Source: an uncultured Prevotellaceae bacterium
Lineage (GTDB): Bacteria; Bacteroidota; Bacteroidia; Bacteroidales; Bacteroidaceae
Reading direction: 5' to 3'
NCBI GenBank assembly: GCA_902800495.1
Contig: CADCET010000024.1
Span: 1-42,085 of the forward strand
DNA length: 42,085 nucleotides
In this document: positions 33,644 through 41,215 of the stretch, piece by piece
How positions within the stretch are numbered: position 1 is the stretch's first letter
Layout of the letters: every line of letters starts with the position of its first letter
Notes under the pieces: model-generated
What the model saw: only the letters and a program-made list of their open reading frames with translations
Databases searched by the model: none
Told to the model about the DNA's origin: nothing
Position numbers and translations under genes: made by a program

Positions 33644-34012
33644 TTAGTTGGGCAGGATTTTCTTGACTCTGATCTTCAGCTCCATCGGGTTGAAGGGCTT
33701 GACAATGTAGTCCTCTGCACCAATCTCTAAAAGACGGATACGCTCACTCGTCGAGTCTTCGCTTGAAAGCATAATGACAGGGATGTGACGGAAAAGCTCG
33801 TTCTGCTTGATCCATTCCAGAAAATCGTCGCCACGCATACCCGGCATACGGATATCAGATATAATAAGGTCGGGCGTGTTGCCTGCCTGCAACCATTTGA
33901 CACCTTGCAGTCCGTCAGGCAACCATTGCACGTCATAATCACTCATGAGGTAGATAGAGAGTACCTTTGCGATGGTCTCTTTGTCATCAAGTATTAGTAT
34001 TTTCTTTTTCAT
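33644..34012 (-). CDS. single-domain response regulator (receiver only)
   Basis: 122 residues, just one receiver domain. Conserved residues are present: Asp9/Asp10, phospho-acceptor Asp53 (ISDIRMPG), Ser83/84 (MLSS) and Lys105 (KPF). No DNA-binding domain, so it should act by protein contact. It is the first gene of the exopolysaccharide operon with its own promoter; a role in switching polymer synthesis is inferred from that place. No histidine kinase is in the window. Confidence 0.92.
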   Translation of the reverse strand: MKKKILILDDKETIAKVLSIYLMSDYDVQWLPDGLQGVKWLQAGNTPDLIISDIRMPGMRGDDFLEWIKQNELFRHIPVIMLSSEDSTSERIRLLEIGAEDYIVKPFNPMELKIRVKKILPN

Positions 34013-34043
34013 ATATGAATTATATTTAAGTACTTCTAACGTG

Positions 34044-34077
34044 CAAAGGTATAAAAAATATTTTAATTGTACTCAAA
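34044..34077 (-). promoter_or_regulatory. promoter of the EPS operon
   Basis: TACCTTTG (34051-34044) with TTTG (34077-34074) 22 bp upstream on the minus strand, 32 bp before the response regulator start. It is the only good promoter seen upstream of the ten-gene run. Confidence 0.65.
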
Positions 34078-34185
34078 TAAGGGGAAAAAAATGAACTTTT
34101 TAGAAAAAAAAGACTTTATTACGATTTTTTTTAGGGAATTTTGTGCGTAAAACGTATTATAAATGACAAACAAACTCTACAAGAT

Positions 34186-35676
34186 ATGGCAAACAGATAT
34201 TTGTTAGGTTTTGACGTCGGCAGTTCGTCTGTCAAGGCGTCGTTAGTTAATGCCGATAGTGGCAAGTGTGTGGCTTCAGCTTTCTATCCTGAAAAGGAGG
34301 CTCCTATCATGGCCGTAAAAGCCGGTTGGGCTGAGCAGGATCCTGAGTCGTGGTGGAATTATGCGAAGCTCTCGCTGAAAAAGATTATGAGTGAGGCGGG
34401 GGCCACGGCCGAGGATGTTAAGGCTATAGGCATCTCCTATCAGATGCATGGCCTGGTGTGCGTCGACAAGGACTTGAAGCCCCTTCGCCCGTCTATTATC
34501 TGGTGCGACTCGCGTGCCGTTCCTTATGGCGAGCGGGCGTTCCGTGACTTGGGCGCAGACCAATGCCTGAGTCATCTGCTGAATTCGCCGGGTAACTTTA
34601 CGGCAGCCAAGTTGGCTTGGGTGAAGGAGAACGAGCCCGACTTGTATAATAAAATATATAAGGTGTTGTTGCCGGGCGACTATCTTGCCTTGCGACTCAG
34701 CGGTGTGGCCAACACCACAGTCAGCGGCCTTTCCGAAGGCATGTTCTGGGACTTCAAAGAGAAGCAGCCCGCCAAGTTCCTGTTAGACTACTTTGGCTTT
34801 GACCATTCGCTCATAGCTGACATCGTGCCCACGTTTGCCGTGCAGAGCGAGGTCTGTGCAGAGGCAGCCGCCGAATTAGGATTGAAGGCAGGCACGCCGA
34901 TCACCTATCGCGGTGGCGACCAGCCTAATAACGCCCTGTCGCTCAACGTCTTGAATCCGGGCGAGATTGCAGCAACGGCTGGTACGTCGGGAGTTGTCTA
35001 TGGTGTGCTGGGTGACGTGAACTACGATCCGAAGTCGCGTGTCAATACGTTTGCTCACGTCAATCATACGGCTGACCAGACCCGTCTGGGCGTGTTGTTG
35101 TGCATCAACGGTACTGGCATCCTGAACGCATGGGTTCATCGTAATATTACGCCAGACATCTCTTATGCAGAGATGAATGACTTGGCTGCCCAGGCTCCTA
35201 TCGGTAGCGAGGGCGTGACGATTATCCCGTTCGGAAATGGTGCGGAGCGCGTGTTGGAGAACAAGGAGATAGGCTGTTCTATCAACGGTCTGAATTTCAA
35301 CAAGCATTCGAAGGCTCATATCGTTCGTGCTGCCCAGGAAGGCATCGTCTTCTCGTTCTGCTATGGTATGGAAATCATGCAGCAGATGGGTATGGACATC
35401 CAGAAGATTCATGCCGGTAAGGCTAATATGTTCCTCTCGCCGTTGTTCCGCAATACGCTTGCTGGCGTTAGTGGTGCTACGATTGAACTGTATGATACTG
35501 ATGGCTCAGTAGGCGCAGCTAAGGGTGCCGGCATGGGTGCCGGTATCTACAAGGATGGCAACGAGGCTTTCGCTACGCTTGAGAAACTGGAGGTGATTGC
35601 ACCTGACGAGGCTAACCGCGATGCCTATCGCCAAGCTTACGAAAACTGGAAAAAGACTTTGGAACAGAAGTTGTAA
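34186..35676 (+). CDS. xylB: xylulokinase (FGGY carbohydrate kinase)
   Basis: About 496 residues. LGFDVGSSSVKASL is the first phosphate-binding motif, SYQMHGLVCVD and IIWCDSRA are xylulokinase marks, and GGDQPNNALSLNVLNPGE with TAGTSGVVYG close the ATP site. It phosphorylates D-xylulose to enter the pentose phosphate pathway. ATG 34186 (MANRYLLG) is chosen; TTG 34141 upstream adds 15 residues without family likeness. No xylose isomerase or transporter is adjacent in the window. Confidence 0.93.
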   Translation: MANRYLLGFDVGSSSVKASLVNADSGKCVASAFYPEKEAPIMAVKAGWAEQDPESWWNYAKLSLKKIMSEAGATAEDVKAIGISYQMHGLVCVDKDLKPLRPSIIWCDSRAVPYGERAFRDLGADQCLSHLLNSPGNFTAAKLAWVKENEPDLYNKIYKVLLPGDYLALRLSGVANTTVSGLSEGMFWDFKEKQPAKFLLDYFGFDHSLIADIVPTFAVQSEVCAEAAAELGLKAGTPITYRGGDQPNNALSLNVLNPGEIAATAGTSGVVYGVLGDVNYDPKSRVNTFAHVNHTADQTRLGVLLCINGTGILNAWVHRNITPDISYAEMNDLAAQAPIGSEGVTIIPFGNGAERVLENKEIGCSINGLNFNKHSKAHIVRAAQEGIVFSFCYGMEIMQQMGMDIQKIHAGKANMFLSPLFRNTLAGVSGATIELYDTDGSVGAAKGAGMGAGIYKDGNEAFATLEKLEVIAPDEANRDAYRQAYENWKKTLEQKL

Positions 35677-35681
35677 TACTG

Positions 35682-35717
35682 ATAATCCCCAGAAACCTGA
35701 TGATTTCTGGGGATTAT
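35682..35717. terminator. bidirectional terminator between xylB and fabG
   Basis: A perfect 14-bp stem, ATAATCCCCAGAAA (35682-35695) with TTTCTGGGGATTAT (35704-35717), and an 8-base loop. It sits between convergent genes; T-runs on both sides are short. Confidence 0.75.
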
Positions 35718-35738
35718 TGTATTCCTCCAACGGAGACG

Positions 35739-36476
35739 TTACATATTCATGCCGCCATCGACCTGAATGACCTGACCGCTGACGTAGCTCGACATGTCGG
35801 AGGCAAGGAAGGTTGCCACATTGGCAATGTCCTCAACCTGACCACCACGGCGCAGGGGAATCTTGTTGATCCACTCCTTACGGATGTCGTCAGGCAGAGC
35901 CTGGGTCATGGCTGTATCGATGAAGCCCGGAGCGATAGCGTTGGCACGGATGCCCTTGGGCCCCATCTCCTGACCGATAGACTTTGCCAAGGCAATCAGA
36001 CCGGCCTTGGAGGCGGCGTAGTTGGCCTGTCCGGCATTACCATGAACACCTACTACAGATGCCATATTGATGATAGAACCGCCACGCTGGCGCATCATAA
36101 CGGGCACGCAGGCATGGATAAAGTTGAAAGCTGACTTCAGGTTGACGGCAATCACGGCGTCCCATTGCTGCTCGGTCATGCGAAGCATCAGACCGTCCTT
36201 CGTAATACCAGCGTTATTGACGAGAATGTCGATGCTTCCAAACTCTTCCTTCACAGCCTTGACAACCTCTTCTGTCTGAGCAAAGTCTGCGGCATTCGAG
36301 GCATAGCTCTTGGCCTTGACACCCTTAGCGGCAATTTCCTTCTCTGTCTCTTCATTGATTTCGAGGTCGGTAAACGCGATATTGGCACCTTCCTCAGCGA
36401 ACTTCAGCGCGATAGCCTTTCCGATACCGCGTGCTGCACCTGTGATAAGTGCAGTCTTTCCTTCTAATAATCCCAT
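35739..36476 (-). CDS. fabG: 3-oxoacyl-[acyl-carrier-protein] reductase
   Basis: 245 residues, short-chain dehydrogenase fold: TGAARGIG (12-19) binds NADP, NNAG at 87-90, catalytic Ser140, Tyr153 and Lys157, and the IDTAMTQAL and VIQVDGGMNM ends of FabG. It reduces 3-oxoacyl-ACP in fatty acid synthesis. It follows the TetR gene by 15 bp on the same strand and is likely cotranscribed with it. Confidence 0.95.
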   Translation of the reverse strand: MGLLEGKTALITGAARGIGKAIALKFAEEGANIAFTDLEINEETEKEIAAKGVKAKSYASNAADFAQTEEVVKAVKEEFGSIDILVNNAGITKDGLMLRMTEQQWDAVIAVNLKSAFNFIHACVPVMMRQRGGSIINMASVVGVHGNAGQANYAASKAGLIALAKSIGQEMGPKGIRANAIAPGFIDTAMTQALPDDIRKEWINKIPLRRGGQVEDIANVATFLASDMSSYVSGQVIQVDGGMNM

Positions 36477-36491
36477 TTCTTTGTTTATTGA

Positions 36492-37085
36492 TTAATGTTT
36501 GTTGATTTTTCCTAATGCGCCGTAGACCACCTTGGCTACCTGTGGCTTGGTGGCTTCTTCTGTCATTCCGTGAGCTATGCGGCCGTAGATGTAGGGCACT
36601 TCGAGACCCTTGATACAGTAATGGGTAATGTCGGCTACAAGGTCGACGTTGTCAATGTCAAACTCTCCGTCTTCCTTGCCTTCGGAATAAACTTTGCGAA
36701 ATAACTCTATCTCTGCATCGTCAAAGTTCTTGCGCACTTTCTCAACCATCCAAATGTTACGGAAAAACTCTGCGCGCAGGTTTCCGTTGCGAACCACTGT
36801 CTCGCGGATCATGTTCAGATGGGTGTATATCAGTTCAATCACCTTTTCCTGAGGACGTATCCTCTTGGCTGCCACTTCGTCAAGTTTGTCGCTCAAGCGT
36901 TCCAACTCGCTCTCGATGACGGCATAGTAGATGTCCTCCTTGGATTTAAAATAGGTGTAGAGCGTGCGTCGCCCCTTGCCCGACGAGGTCGCAATGTCGT
37001 TCATCGTCGTGTTCTCAAGCCCGTTTTTGGCGAAGAGTTGGCGGGCCACATCTACAAGAAGTTGTTTCGTCTTTGATATTGACAT
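36492..37085 (-). CDS. TetR/AcrR family transcriptional regulator
   Basis: 197 residues. The N-terminal 50 residues form the TetR helix-turn-helix (ARQLFAKNGLENTTMNDIATSSGKGRRTLYTYFKSKEDI). The rest is a helical ligand-binding domain without clear ligand. Placed in front of fabG, it may sense fatty-acid state and control its own operon; that is inference. A promoter lies 29 bp upstream of its start. Confidence 0.92.
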   Translation of the reverse strand: MSISKTKQLLVDVARQLFAKNGLENTTMNDIATSSGKGRRTLYTYFKSKEDIYYAVIESELERLSDKLDEVAAKRIRPQEKVIELIYTHLNMIRETVVRNGNLRAEFFRNIWMVEKVRKNFDDAEIELFRKVYSEGKEDGEFDIDNVDLVADITHYCIKGLEVPYIYGRIAHGMTEEATKPQVAKVVYGALGKINKH

Positions 37086-37113
37086 AATAGTTGCACATTG
37101 GTGATATCGTGTG

Positions 37114-37145
37114 CAAAATTAGCCTTTTTATTTGAAATATCCAAA
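37114..37145 (-). promoter_or_regulatory. promoter of the tetR-fabG operon
   Basis: TTTG (37145-37142) and TAATTTTG (37121-37114), 20 bp apart on the minus strand. A TTGCACATTGGTGATATCGTGTGCAA dyad-like stretch around 37091-37116 overlaps the transcription start and could be an operator. Confidence 0.65.
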
Positions 37146-37160
37146 AAAAACGCATAAAAA

Positions 37161-37192
37161 TTTGCAGATGTGGGGAAAAAGTAGTACCTTTG
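37161..37192 (+). promoter_or_regulatory. promoter of the initiator tRNA
   Basis: TTTG at 37161-37164 and TACCTTTG at 37185-37192, spacer 20 bp, ending 34 bp before the tRNA. It is back to back with the tetR promoter. Confidence 0.75.
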
Positions 37193-37226
37193 CACCCGCA
37201 AATGAGGGAAACCTCTTATATTATAT

Positions 37227-37299
37227 CGCGGAGTGGAGCAGTTGGTAGCTCGCCAGGCTCATAACCTGGAGGTCGCATGTTCGAGTCCTGCCTCCGCAA
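37227..37299 (+). tRNA. initiator tRNA-fMet (CAT)
   Basis: A 73-nt cloverleaf: acceptor CGCGGAG with CTCCGCA, leaving an unpaired C1/A72, the mark of initiator tRNA; anticodon CAT at 37260-37262 in loop CTCATAA; anticodon stem CCAGG/CCTGG. CCA is not encoded. Two oddities: the three stem pairs next to the loop are A-T, G-C, G-C rather than three G-C, and the T-stem has a T52/C62 mismatch (37278 against 37288). Confidence 0.95.
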
Positions 37300-37305
37300 C
37301 TGCGA

Positions 37306-37345
37306 CTGGGTAACGACCTTTTACTATGGGTGTTGCCCAGTTTTT
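37306..37345 (+). terminator. terminator of the tRNA gene
   Basis: CTGGGTAAC (37306-37314) pairs with GTTGCCCAG (37332-37340) with one G-T pair; five T follow. Confidence 0.7.
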
Positions 37346-37421
37346 CGTTCCAGAGTGGGACGAAATCGAGAATAAAAGAGATCACCGCAGCATTGGTTGC
37401 CTCGGCAAACAATGTAAAAAA

Positions 37422-37778
37422 ATGTACTCTGACACCAAGAAACCACCCTTTTATAATAAAGTAATATACCCTTGGACGTACCCTATGCTTCACAAGGCGA
37501 AGCGTTGGTATGTGGACTTCTACATCCTCGACCCTGCATCGAACCAGATGCGGCGGAAGAAGTACATGCTTTCCCGTTATAAGACTTCGAAGGCGCGTAT
37601 TGCAATGGCGAGGGAAAAGATAAGGTGGATTGTCGAAGAGGTACAGAACGGCTTGAACCCGTTCGTGAAGGCACGGACTACGAGAGAGTTCACGAAGTGG
37701 GACACGGTGTTTGAACGCTACAAGGACTATCTGCTGGTTGCTGGCCGCAAAGGGTTGCTAAAGGACATGTACTGCCGC
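37422..37778 (+). pseudogene. 5' fragment of a tyrosine-type integrase
   Basis: From ATG 37422 about 118 residues look like the N-terminus of a phage/conjugative-element integrase: an arm-binding part (RWYVDFYILDPASNQMRRKKYML), then helical core-binding beginnings (ARIAMAREKIRWIVEEVQNGLNPF, FERYKDYLL). The catalytic domain (R-H-R-Y residues) is missing. At about 37770 the reading frame passes into the antisense of a tape-measure fragment and stays open to 38078 by chance. Its place right behind a tRNA fits a former integration site. It is surely not functional as an integrase. Confidence 0.7.
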
Positions 37779-38071
37779 CTTGGTTGCTCCAGCGGCTTCC
37801 ATCTGCAGTTGTTCAAATGCCTTGGTGGCCTTGATGTTCTCCAGTTCCTGCGTCACTTGATCAAGCATACCTGTCAGGTTCTTGTAGGCATCGCTGTCGT
37901 GAGGAACCTCTTTCGACAGTCGCAAGAGGCTTTTTTGCGCATCTTCTTTTCCCTTGCCTCGGCAAGGTCACTTTTCCACGATTCAACTTTTTTTCTCAGC
38001 TCATCGAGGTTGCGCTTAGCCTGCTCCGCATTGAGCTCAATGACAGTTGTATATTTCTCTGTTGTAGCCAT
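37772..38071 (-). pseudogene. 5' fragment of a phage tail tape-measure gene, frameshifted
   Basis: ATG 38071 gives about 47 residues of helical coiled sequence (IELNAEQAKRNLDELRKKVE) typical of tape-measure N-termini. The frame is then wrong after a run of six A on the minus strand (near 37932-37937); shifting frame restores a coding-like stretch (SKEVPHDSDAYKNLTGML, then VTQELENIKATKAFEQLQME) until about 37775. There it meets the integrase fragment head-on. The rest of a gene that is normally over 2 kb is absent. Confidence 0.65.
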
Positions 38072-38136
38072 AATATAAACGGGTGCTATCTTTTCTGCAA
38101 AGATAACACCCGATACGCTATAGTAAAAATACGTTA

Positions 38137-38226
38137 TTAGTGCTGATGTTCAACTAACCATTTCTCGTAACGTATTTCCTCAAGACGTTCCTTGTTTCTT
38201 TTTCTGTTCTTTTCACCGAGTTCCAT
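38137..38226 (-). CDS. 29-residue basic peptide, phage-like
   Basis: A small frame, MELGEKNRKRNKERLEEIR at its start, highly charged. It lies between the DUF5053-like gene and the tape-measure fragment, where phages keep small tail-assembly genes. No family can be named; it may not be expressed. Confidence 0.35.
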   Translation of the reverse strand: MELGEKNRKRNKERLEEIRYEKWLVEHQH

Positions 38227-38330
38227 ATATCACTTAGAGAAGTCATACCCGTTGCTCATTTTGTTTGGAGGCAGTTTTTCTTTCTGCCCATTTCCTTTGC
38301 AGGCGAAGTATATAAATACTCTGGGAACAC

Positions 38331-38360
38331 GAAAAGCCCCGGCCTGTGCGGGTCGGGGCT
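38331..38360 (-). terminator. terminator after the DUF5053-like gene
   Basis: AGCCCCG (38360-38354) pairs with CGGGGCT (38341-38335) on the minus strand, with further partial pairing inside, followed by TTTT. Confidence 0.7.
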
Positions 38361-38390
38361 GATGCTCTCAGTGTCAAAAGAGATGCTGAA

Positions 38391-38786
38391 CTAAAACGCC
38401 AGCGCAGCAATTGAGAGCTGCTTGCTGATGTCCTGGAGTGCTGCACGGAACTGCTTGCGCTCTTCCTCGGTGAATGCGGCCTGCTTGCCGTTCACCGTAT
38501 TGCCGTTTATCTTCTGCATGAGCCATCCGCGTGACTTGCCGAAGTATTTCTTGGCAATATAGCTGAACGATATGGCTTCTGGCACGTTACCCAGCTTGGA
38601 AAGCCTGGCACGGGCAATCATTTCTTCACCCTCTGCAAGAGCCTTGTCAAGCCCTTCAATAAACTGGTTCGCCCCCTCTTCCAACTCATCGGCAGTCAAT
38701 GTCGAGGAAGGTGTCCGTTTTTCCGTTATATCCTCAAAATAAGCCCTAATCTTTGGGTCTTTAATACTATTTACCGGATTCTCCAT
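38391..38786 (-). CDS. DUF5053-like phage-associated protein
   Basis: 131 residues from ATG 38786 (a longer frame to 38924 runs into the next gene's region and is not favoured). Contains AISFSYIAKKYFGKSRGWLMQKINGN, a phrase I recognise from DUF5053 proteins of Bacteroidetes mobile elements, and a helical C-terminus. Function unknown. It is cotranscribed with the 61-residue gene upstream; a CCCCACTC/GAGTGGGG hairpin (38803-38826) lies between them. Confidence 0.75.
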   Translation of the reverse strand: MENPVNSIKDPKIRAYFEDITEKRTPSSTLTADELEEGANQFIEGLDKALAEGEEMIARARLSKLGNVPEAISFSYIAKKYFGKSRGWLMQKINGNTVNGKQAAFTEEERKQFRAALQDISKQLSIAALAF

Positions 38787-38833
38787 AATCTTTCTTTTTA
38801 AGTCCCCACTCCCGAAAGAGTGGGGATTGTTGT

Positions 38834-39019
38834 TTACCTTAGCAATTCTTCTATCGCATCGATGTTCTTCTGAATCTCTATCATCTTGTCGAGTAGCTTG
38901 TCGATGAGAGGGCCCTTTCTCCATTCGGGAATGCTCTGATCTTTCATGATTGCCTGCATCGACTGCTTAGCGTATTCCAGACATTTGCGGTAGAATTCAA
39001 GTCCTTCTTGTAGTTCCAT
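38834..39019 (-). CDS. small helical protein of the element remnant
   Basis: 61 residues, all helical and charged (MELQEGLEFYRKCLEYAKQS start, KLLDKMIEIQKNIDAIEELL end). A good promoter (39091-39060) precedes it. No family is recognised; the neighbours suggest phage or element origin. Confidence 0.6.
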   Translation of the reverse strand: MELQEGLEFYRKCLEYAKQSMQAIMKDQSIPEWRKGPLIDKLLDKMIEIQKNIDAIEELLR

Positions 39020-39059
39020 TCGCTTTGGTTCAACATGTTAATGATCTCTTTTGACTCTT

Positions 39060-39091
39060 CAAAGGTAATAAACTTTTGTTTAATGCACAAA
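39060..39091 (-). promoter_or_regulatory. promoter of the small phage-like operon
   Basis: TTTG (39091-39088) and TACCTTTG (39067-39060) with a 20-bp spacer, 41 bp before ATG 39019. AAACTTTTGTTTAA-like and TTAAACAAAAGTTTAA-like dyads between 39070 and 39140 may be operators. Confidence 0.7.
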
Positions 39092-39264
39092 TATTTCATC
39101 ACTTTTCTTGCTTATTAAACAAAAGTTTAACGTTTGTTTAAGGATAACATTGTCGCCGGGTAGGCGAAAACATTCAGGCAAGCACCTTCACGGGCAGAAC
39201 TGGCCGTGCATACAGGGTGACACGATGACACCCAGCCCCAGCAGACTACATCGCCAACCGCATT

Positions 39265-39450
39265 ATGAGTGGTGAGGGCAAAGGATGCTGCATGAACCTG
39301 ATTATCGGTATCATTGGCAGTTATGTCGGCACCTTTATCAGCCATCTGCTGAACATAGAACTGCTTGGCAAAGGCTATCTTACTAATTTCGTATTTTGCG
39401 TAGTCGGTGCTGTCACCGTATTGTGGATCTGGAAGAAACTGTTTGATTGA
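39265..39450 (+). pseudogene. truncated GlsB/YeaQ/YmgE-like membrane protein
   Basis: 61 residues that match the second half of this small stress-linked membrane family: GKGCCMNLIIGIIGSYVG, then FVFCVVGAVTVLWIWKKLF. The family's first helix should precede; in frame upstream DYIANRI is still family-like but a TGA at about 39222 stops it, and the DNA before it is unrelated. So the 5' end seems lost. Confidence 0.55.
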
Positions 39451-39452
39451 GT

Positions 39453-39776
39453 ATGCTGACGATTGATACAACAAACATGTGCTCGCACCTGCAATGCAAG
39501 CTATTCGAAGAGGATAGCATATATCATTCTTTATGGATAGCCATGCAGGATGATTCAGAACTGACGGCCATAGTCCGCTCGCGCCAGCTACATATCTATC
39601 GCAATGGCAAGAAGGTATTGGTGCTGGCAGGCAAGTCTGCACCAAAGATTATCAGAGAAGACTCGATTTGTGAGCTTTTACAAACGACGAACGAAGCAAG
39701 TGCAGAGTCAAGCTCGCTTGCGCTCGGCTTTGCCGCTTGCCTAAGCAAGAACTTTTCGCATCGTTCTTACGTCTAA
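39453..39776 (+). CDS. hypothetical protein, probable N-terminal fragment
   Basis: 108 residues starting 2 bp after the previous stop. Residues 1-75 look coding (MLTIDTTNMCSHLQCKLFEE, ELTAIVRSRQLHIYRNGKKVLVLAGK), resembling the start of a larger uncharacterised Bacteroidetes protein. The last 30 residues translate a repeat-like stretch (39684-39776) with CAAG/CTTG words, which suggests truncation by a repeat. Confidence 0.45.
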   Translation: MLTIDTTNMCSHLQCKLFEEDSIYHSLWIAMQDDSELTAIVRSRQLHIYRNGKKVLVLAGKSAPKIIREDSICELLQTTNEASAESSSLALGFAACLSKNFSHRSYV

Positions 39777-39825
39777 CCACCAGCGGAACGGCTGTTGTTA
39801 TTTAAACTGAAATGAAAAAAAGACA

Positions 39826-39957
39826 ATGAAGAAAAGCATTCTATCAATCATCCTCGCTGTCGCTACACTGACCGCGACAGCACAAAACACTTATACGCTA
39901 AACTTTGATCCAGTTCTCCTGAGTGAAGAACTGGCTAAGGAAAATGTCAAGATCGAT
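39826..39957 (+). pseudogene. 5' fragment of a secreted-protein gene
   Basis: ATG 39826 encodes a clear signal peptide (MKKSILSIILAVATLTATAQ) and about 24 further residues. From about 39955 the same strand is antisense to a coding-like minus-strand stretch, so the gene breaks there although the frame stays open to 40173. The break lies in CAAGATC-GATGTT-GATCTTG, an inverted repeat. Confidence 0.5.
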
Positions 39958-40090
39958 GTTGATCTTGGGTATGCGTCCGTCTTTCATACGCTTAAACTCG
40001 CGGAAGGCGGTGGTGCGACGGAAACCGTTGCCGCCAGAGGGAATGCCGTCGTGATAGAAGTAGGTATCGCCAATCTTACAGATCCAAATC
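39955..40090 (-). pseudogene. internal fragment of a glycoside-hydrolase-like gene
   Basis: Read leftwards, codons have the local usage and give GDTYFYHDGIPSGGNGFRR and REFKRMKDGRIPKI. This resembles the end of the propeller of family 43-type glycoside hydrolases (YHDG...R...DG-I). There is no start; the frame runs on to a TAG at 39898 in unrelated DNA. The assignment to GH43 is from memory and weak. Confidence 0.35.
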
Positions 40091-41035
40091 CTTTGCAGGC
40101 CAGCCGTAGTCTTGGTACTTGGTGGCAGAAAGTTTGCGGTCGCGAACGAATGCCCGCAACACATCATGCCTGAGTGACTCATGCTCATCGCCATCGCTGT
40201 GGTGGATTTGAAAAGCTTCGAAATACTCGCCGAAAATGCGCTTGGCACTGGGCAGGAAACGGGAGCCGTCCTCAACCTGCTCAAATGCCGACACATAGAA
40301 GTATTCACCCATCTGGCAGATGTGCATCAGGCCGGGATGACTACCGCCAGAGACGCATTTCAGCGTGTCGCCTTCCTGTTTGTAGTTGTACACCCAGAAA
40401 TCGCCCCAAATACGGATGTTCGTGGAATCATCCGCATTGACGGCCACCTCTTGGTAGACGGGTACGCTATATTCGCCCTTAGCATAGCGGCCAGCAATCT
40501 GTTCAGCCAGATAGCGGTCGATGGCTGCGTAGTAATCCTTCACCTGCTCGTTAACCATCACAATCGTCTTGTCGGCATATTTCTTGTCGAGGATGATGAG
40601 CGAGACGGGTTGTGTGCTGTATGATTGTGCTTCGCCCACTTTGGCATCGTAGAAATAAAAAAGCGTGTCGCCCTTCTCATCAAGTCTGTCTGGAGTGATT
40701 TCCGTGGCGAGATTCGTCACTGGCAGGACGATGGCCAGCACGAACTGCTTGGTGAAGTCAATCTCCGTAGGCTTTCCATCGTTGCCCATTGTTGTAGCCA
40801 TGCCGAAGAGCTTGCCGAACTCCTCTGCCGTCGTAATCTTCGGACTCGCAGGAAACTCCTGGTCGTTCTTGCCTTGCAAGCGTCCTTCGGCCGAGCGCTT
40901 GAAGAAGTAGTTCTTGGCCACCTCAAAGGCTACTTCATTATTTACTTCGTCGCCCTCAGCAGGAGCGAGTGCTTGTTTGTTACCATATGCTGCTAAAATA
41001 ATCATGGCAGCGAAAGCGAATAGAATCTTTTTCAT
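40076..41035 (-). CDS. secreted protein with mutated lipobox, function unknown
   Basis: 319 residues from ATG 41035. The first 22 residues are a lipoprotein-like signal (MKKILFAFAAMIILAAYGNK), but the position of the lipobox Cys is Tyr17 (TAT instead of TGT/TGC). The mature part has mixed alpha/beta pattern, includes IRIWGDFWVYNYKQEGDTL and FLPSAKRIFGEYFEAFQIHH, and no cysteine-based or catalytic motif I can name. Its 3' end abuts the hydrolase-like fragment. A longer start at 41083 would precede the signal and is not favoured. Confidence 0.7.
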   Translation of the reverse strand: MKKILFAFAAMIILAAYGNKQALAPAEGDEVNNEVAFEVAKNYFFKRSAEGRLQGKNDQEFPASPKITTAEEFGKLFGMATTMGNDGKPTEIDFTKQFVLAIVLPVTNLATEITPDRLDEKGDTLFYFYDAKVGEAQSYSTQPVSLIILDKKYADKTIVMVNEQVKDYYAAIDRYLAEQIAGRYAKGEYSVPVYQEVAVNADDSTNIRIWGDFWVYNYKQEGDTLKCVSGGSHPGLMHICQMGEYFYVSAFEQVEDGSRFLPSAKRIFGEYFEAFQIHHSDGDEHESLRHDVLRAFVRDRKLSATKYQDYGWPAKDLDL

Positions 41036-41117
41036 TTTGCATTCAAATAAAACTAAAGAATAGTCCCAGAATGGCCTTGACATAGCCTAATCTCCTAAAC
41101 AATCCTAATAATGAGGC

Positions 41118-41155
41118 CAAAATTACGATATTTCGATGAGAAATGATTAACTTTG
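41118..41155. promoter_or_regulatory. divergent -7 boxes of the secreted-protein and lactate dehydrogenase genes
   Basis: TAATTTTG on the minus strand (41125-41118) and TAACTTTG on the plus strand (41148-41155). Neither has a good TTTG at the normal distance, so both are tentative. Confidence 0.4.
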
Positions 41156-41215
41156 TCTCTCGTTTTAAGAGAATTTGTGAAATAAAAGAGGTTGTAAATA
41201 AATAATATAAATGTT

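Noticed and set aside
37932-37937. Programmed frameshift in the tape-measure gene
   Set aside because: The gene is truncated by a head-on joint, so decay or a read error is simpler.
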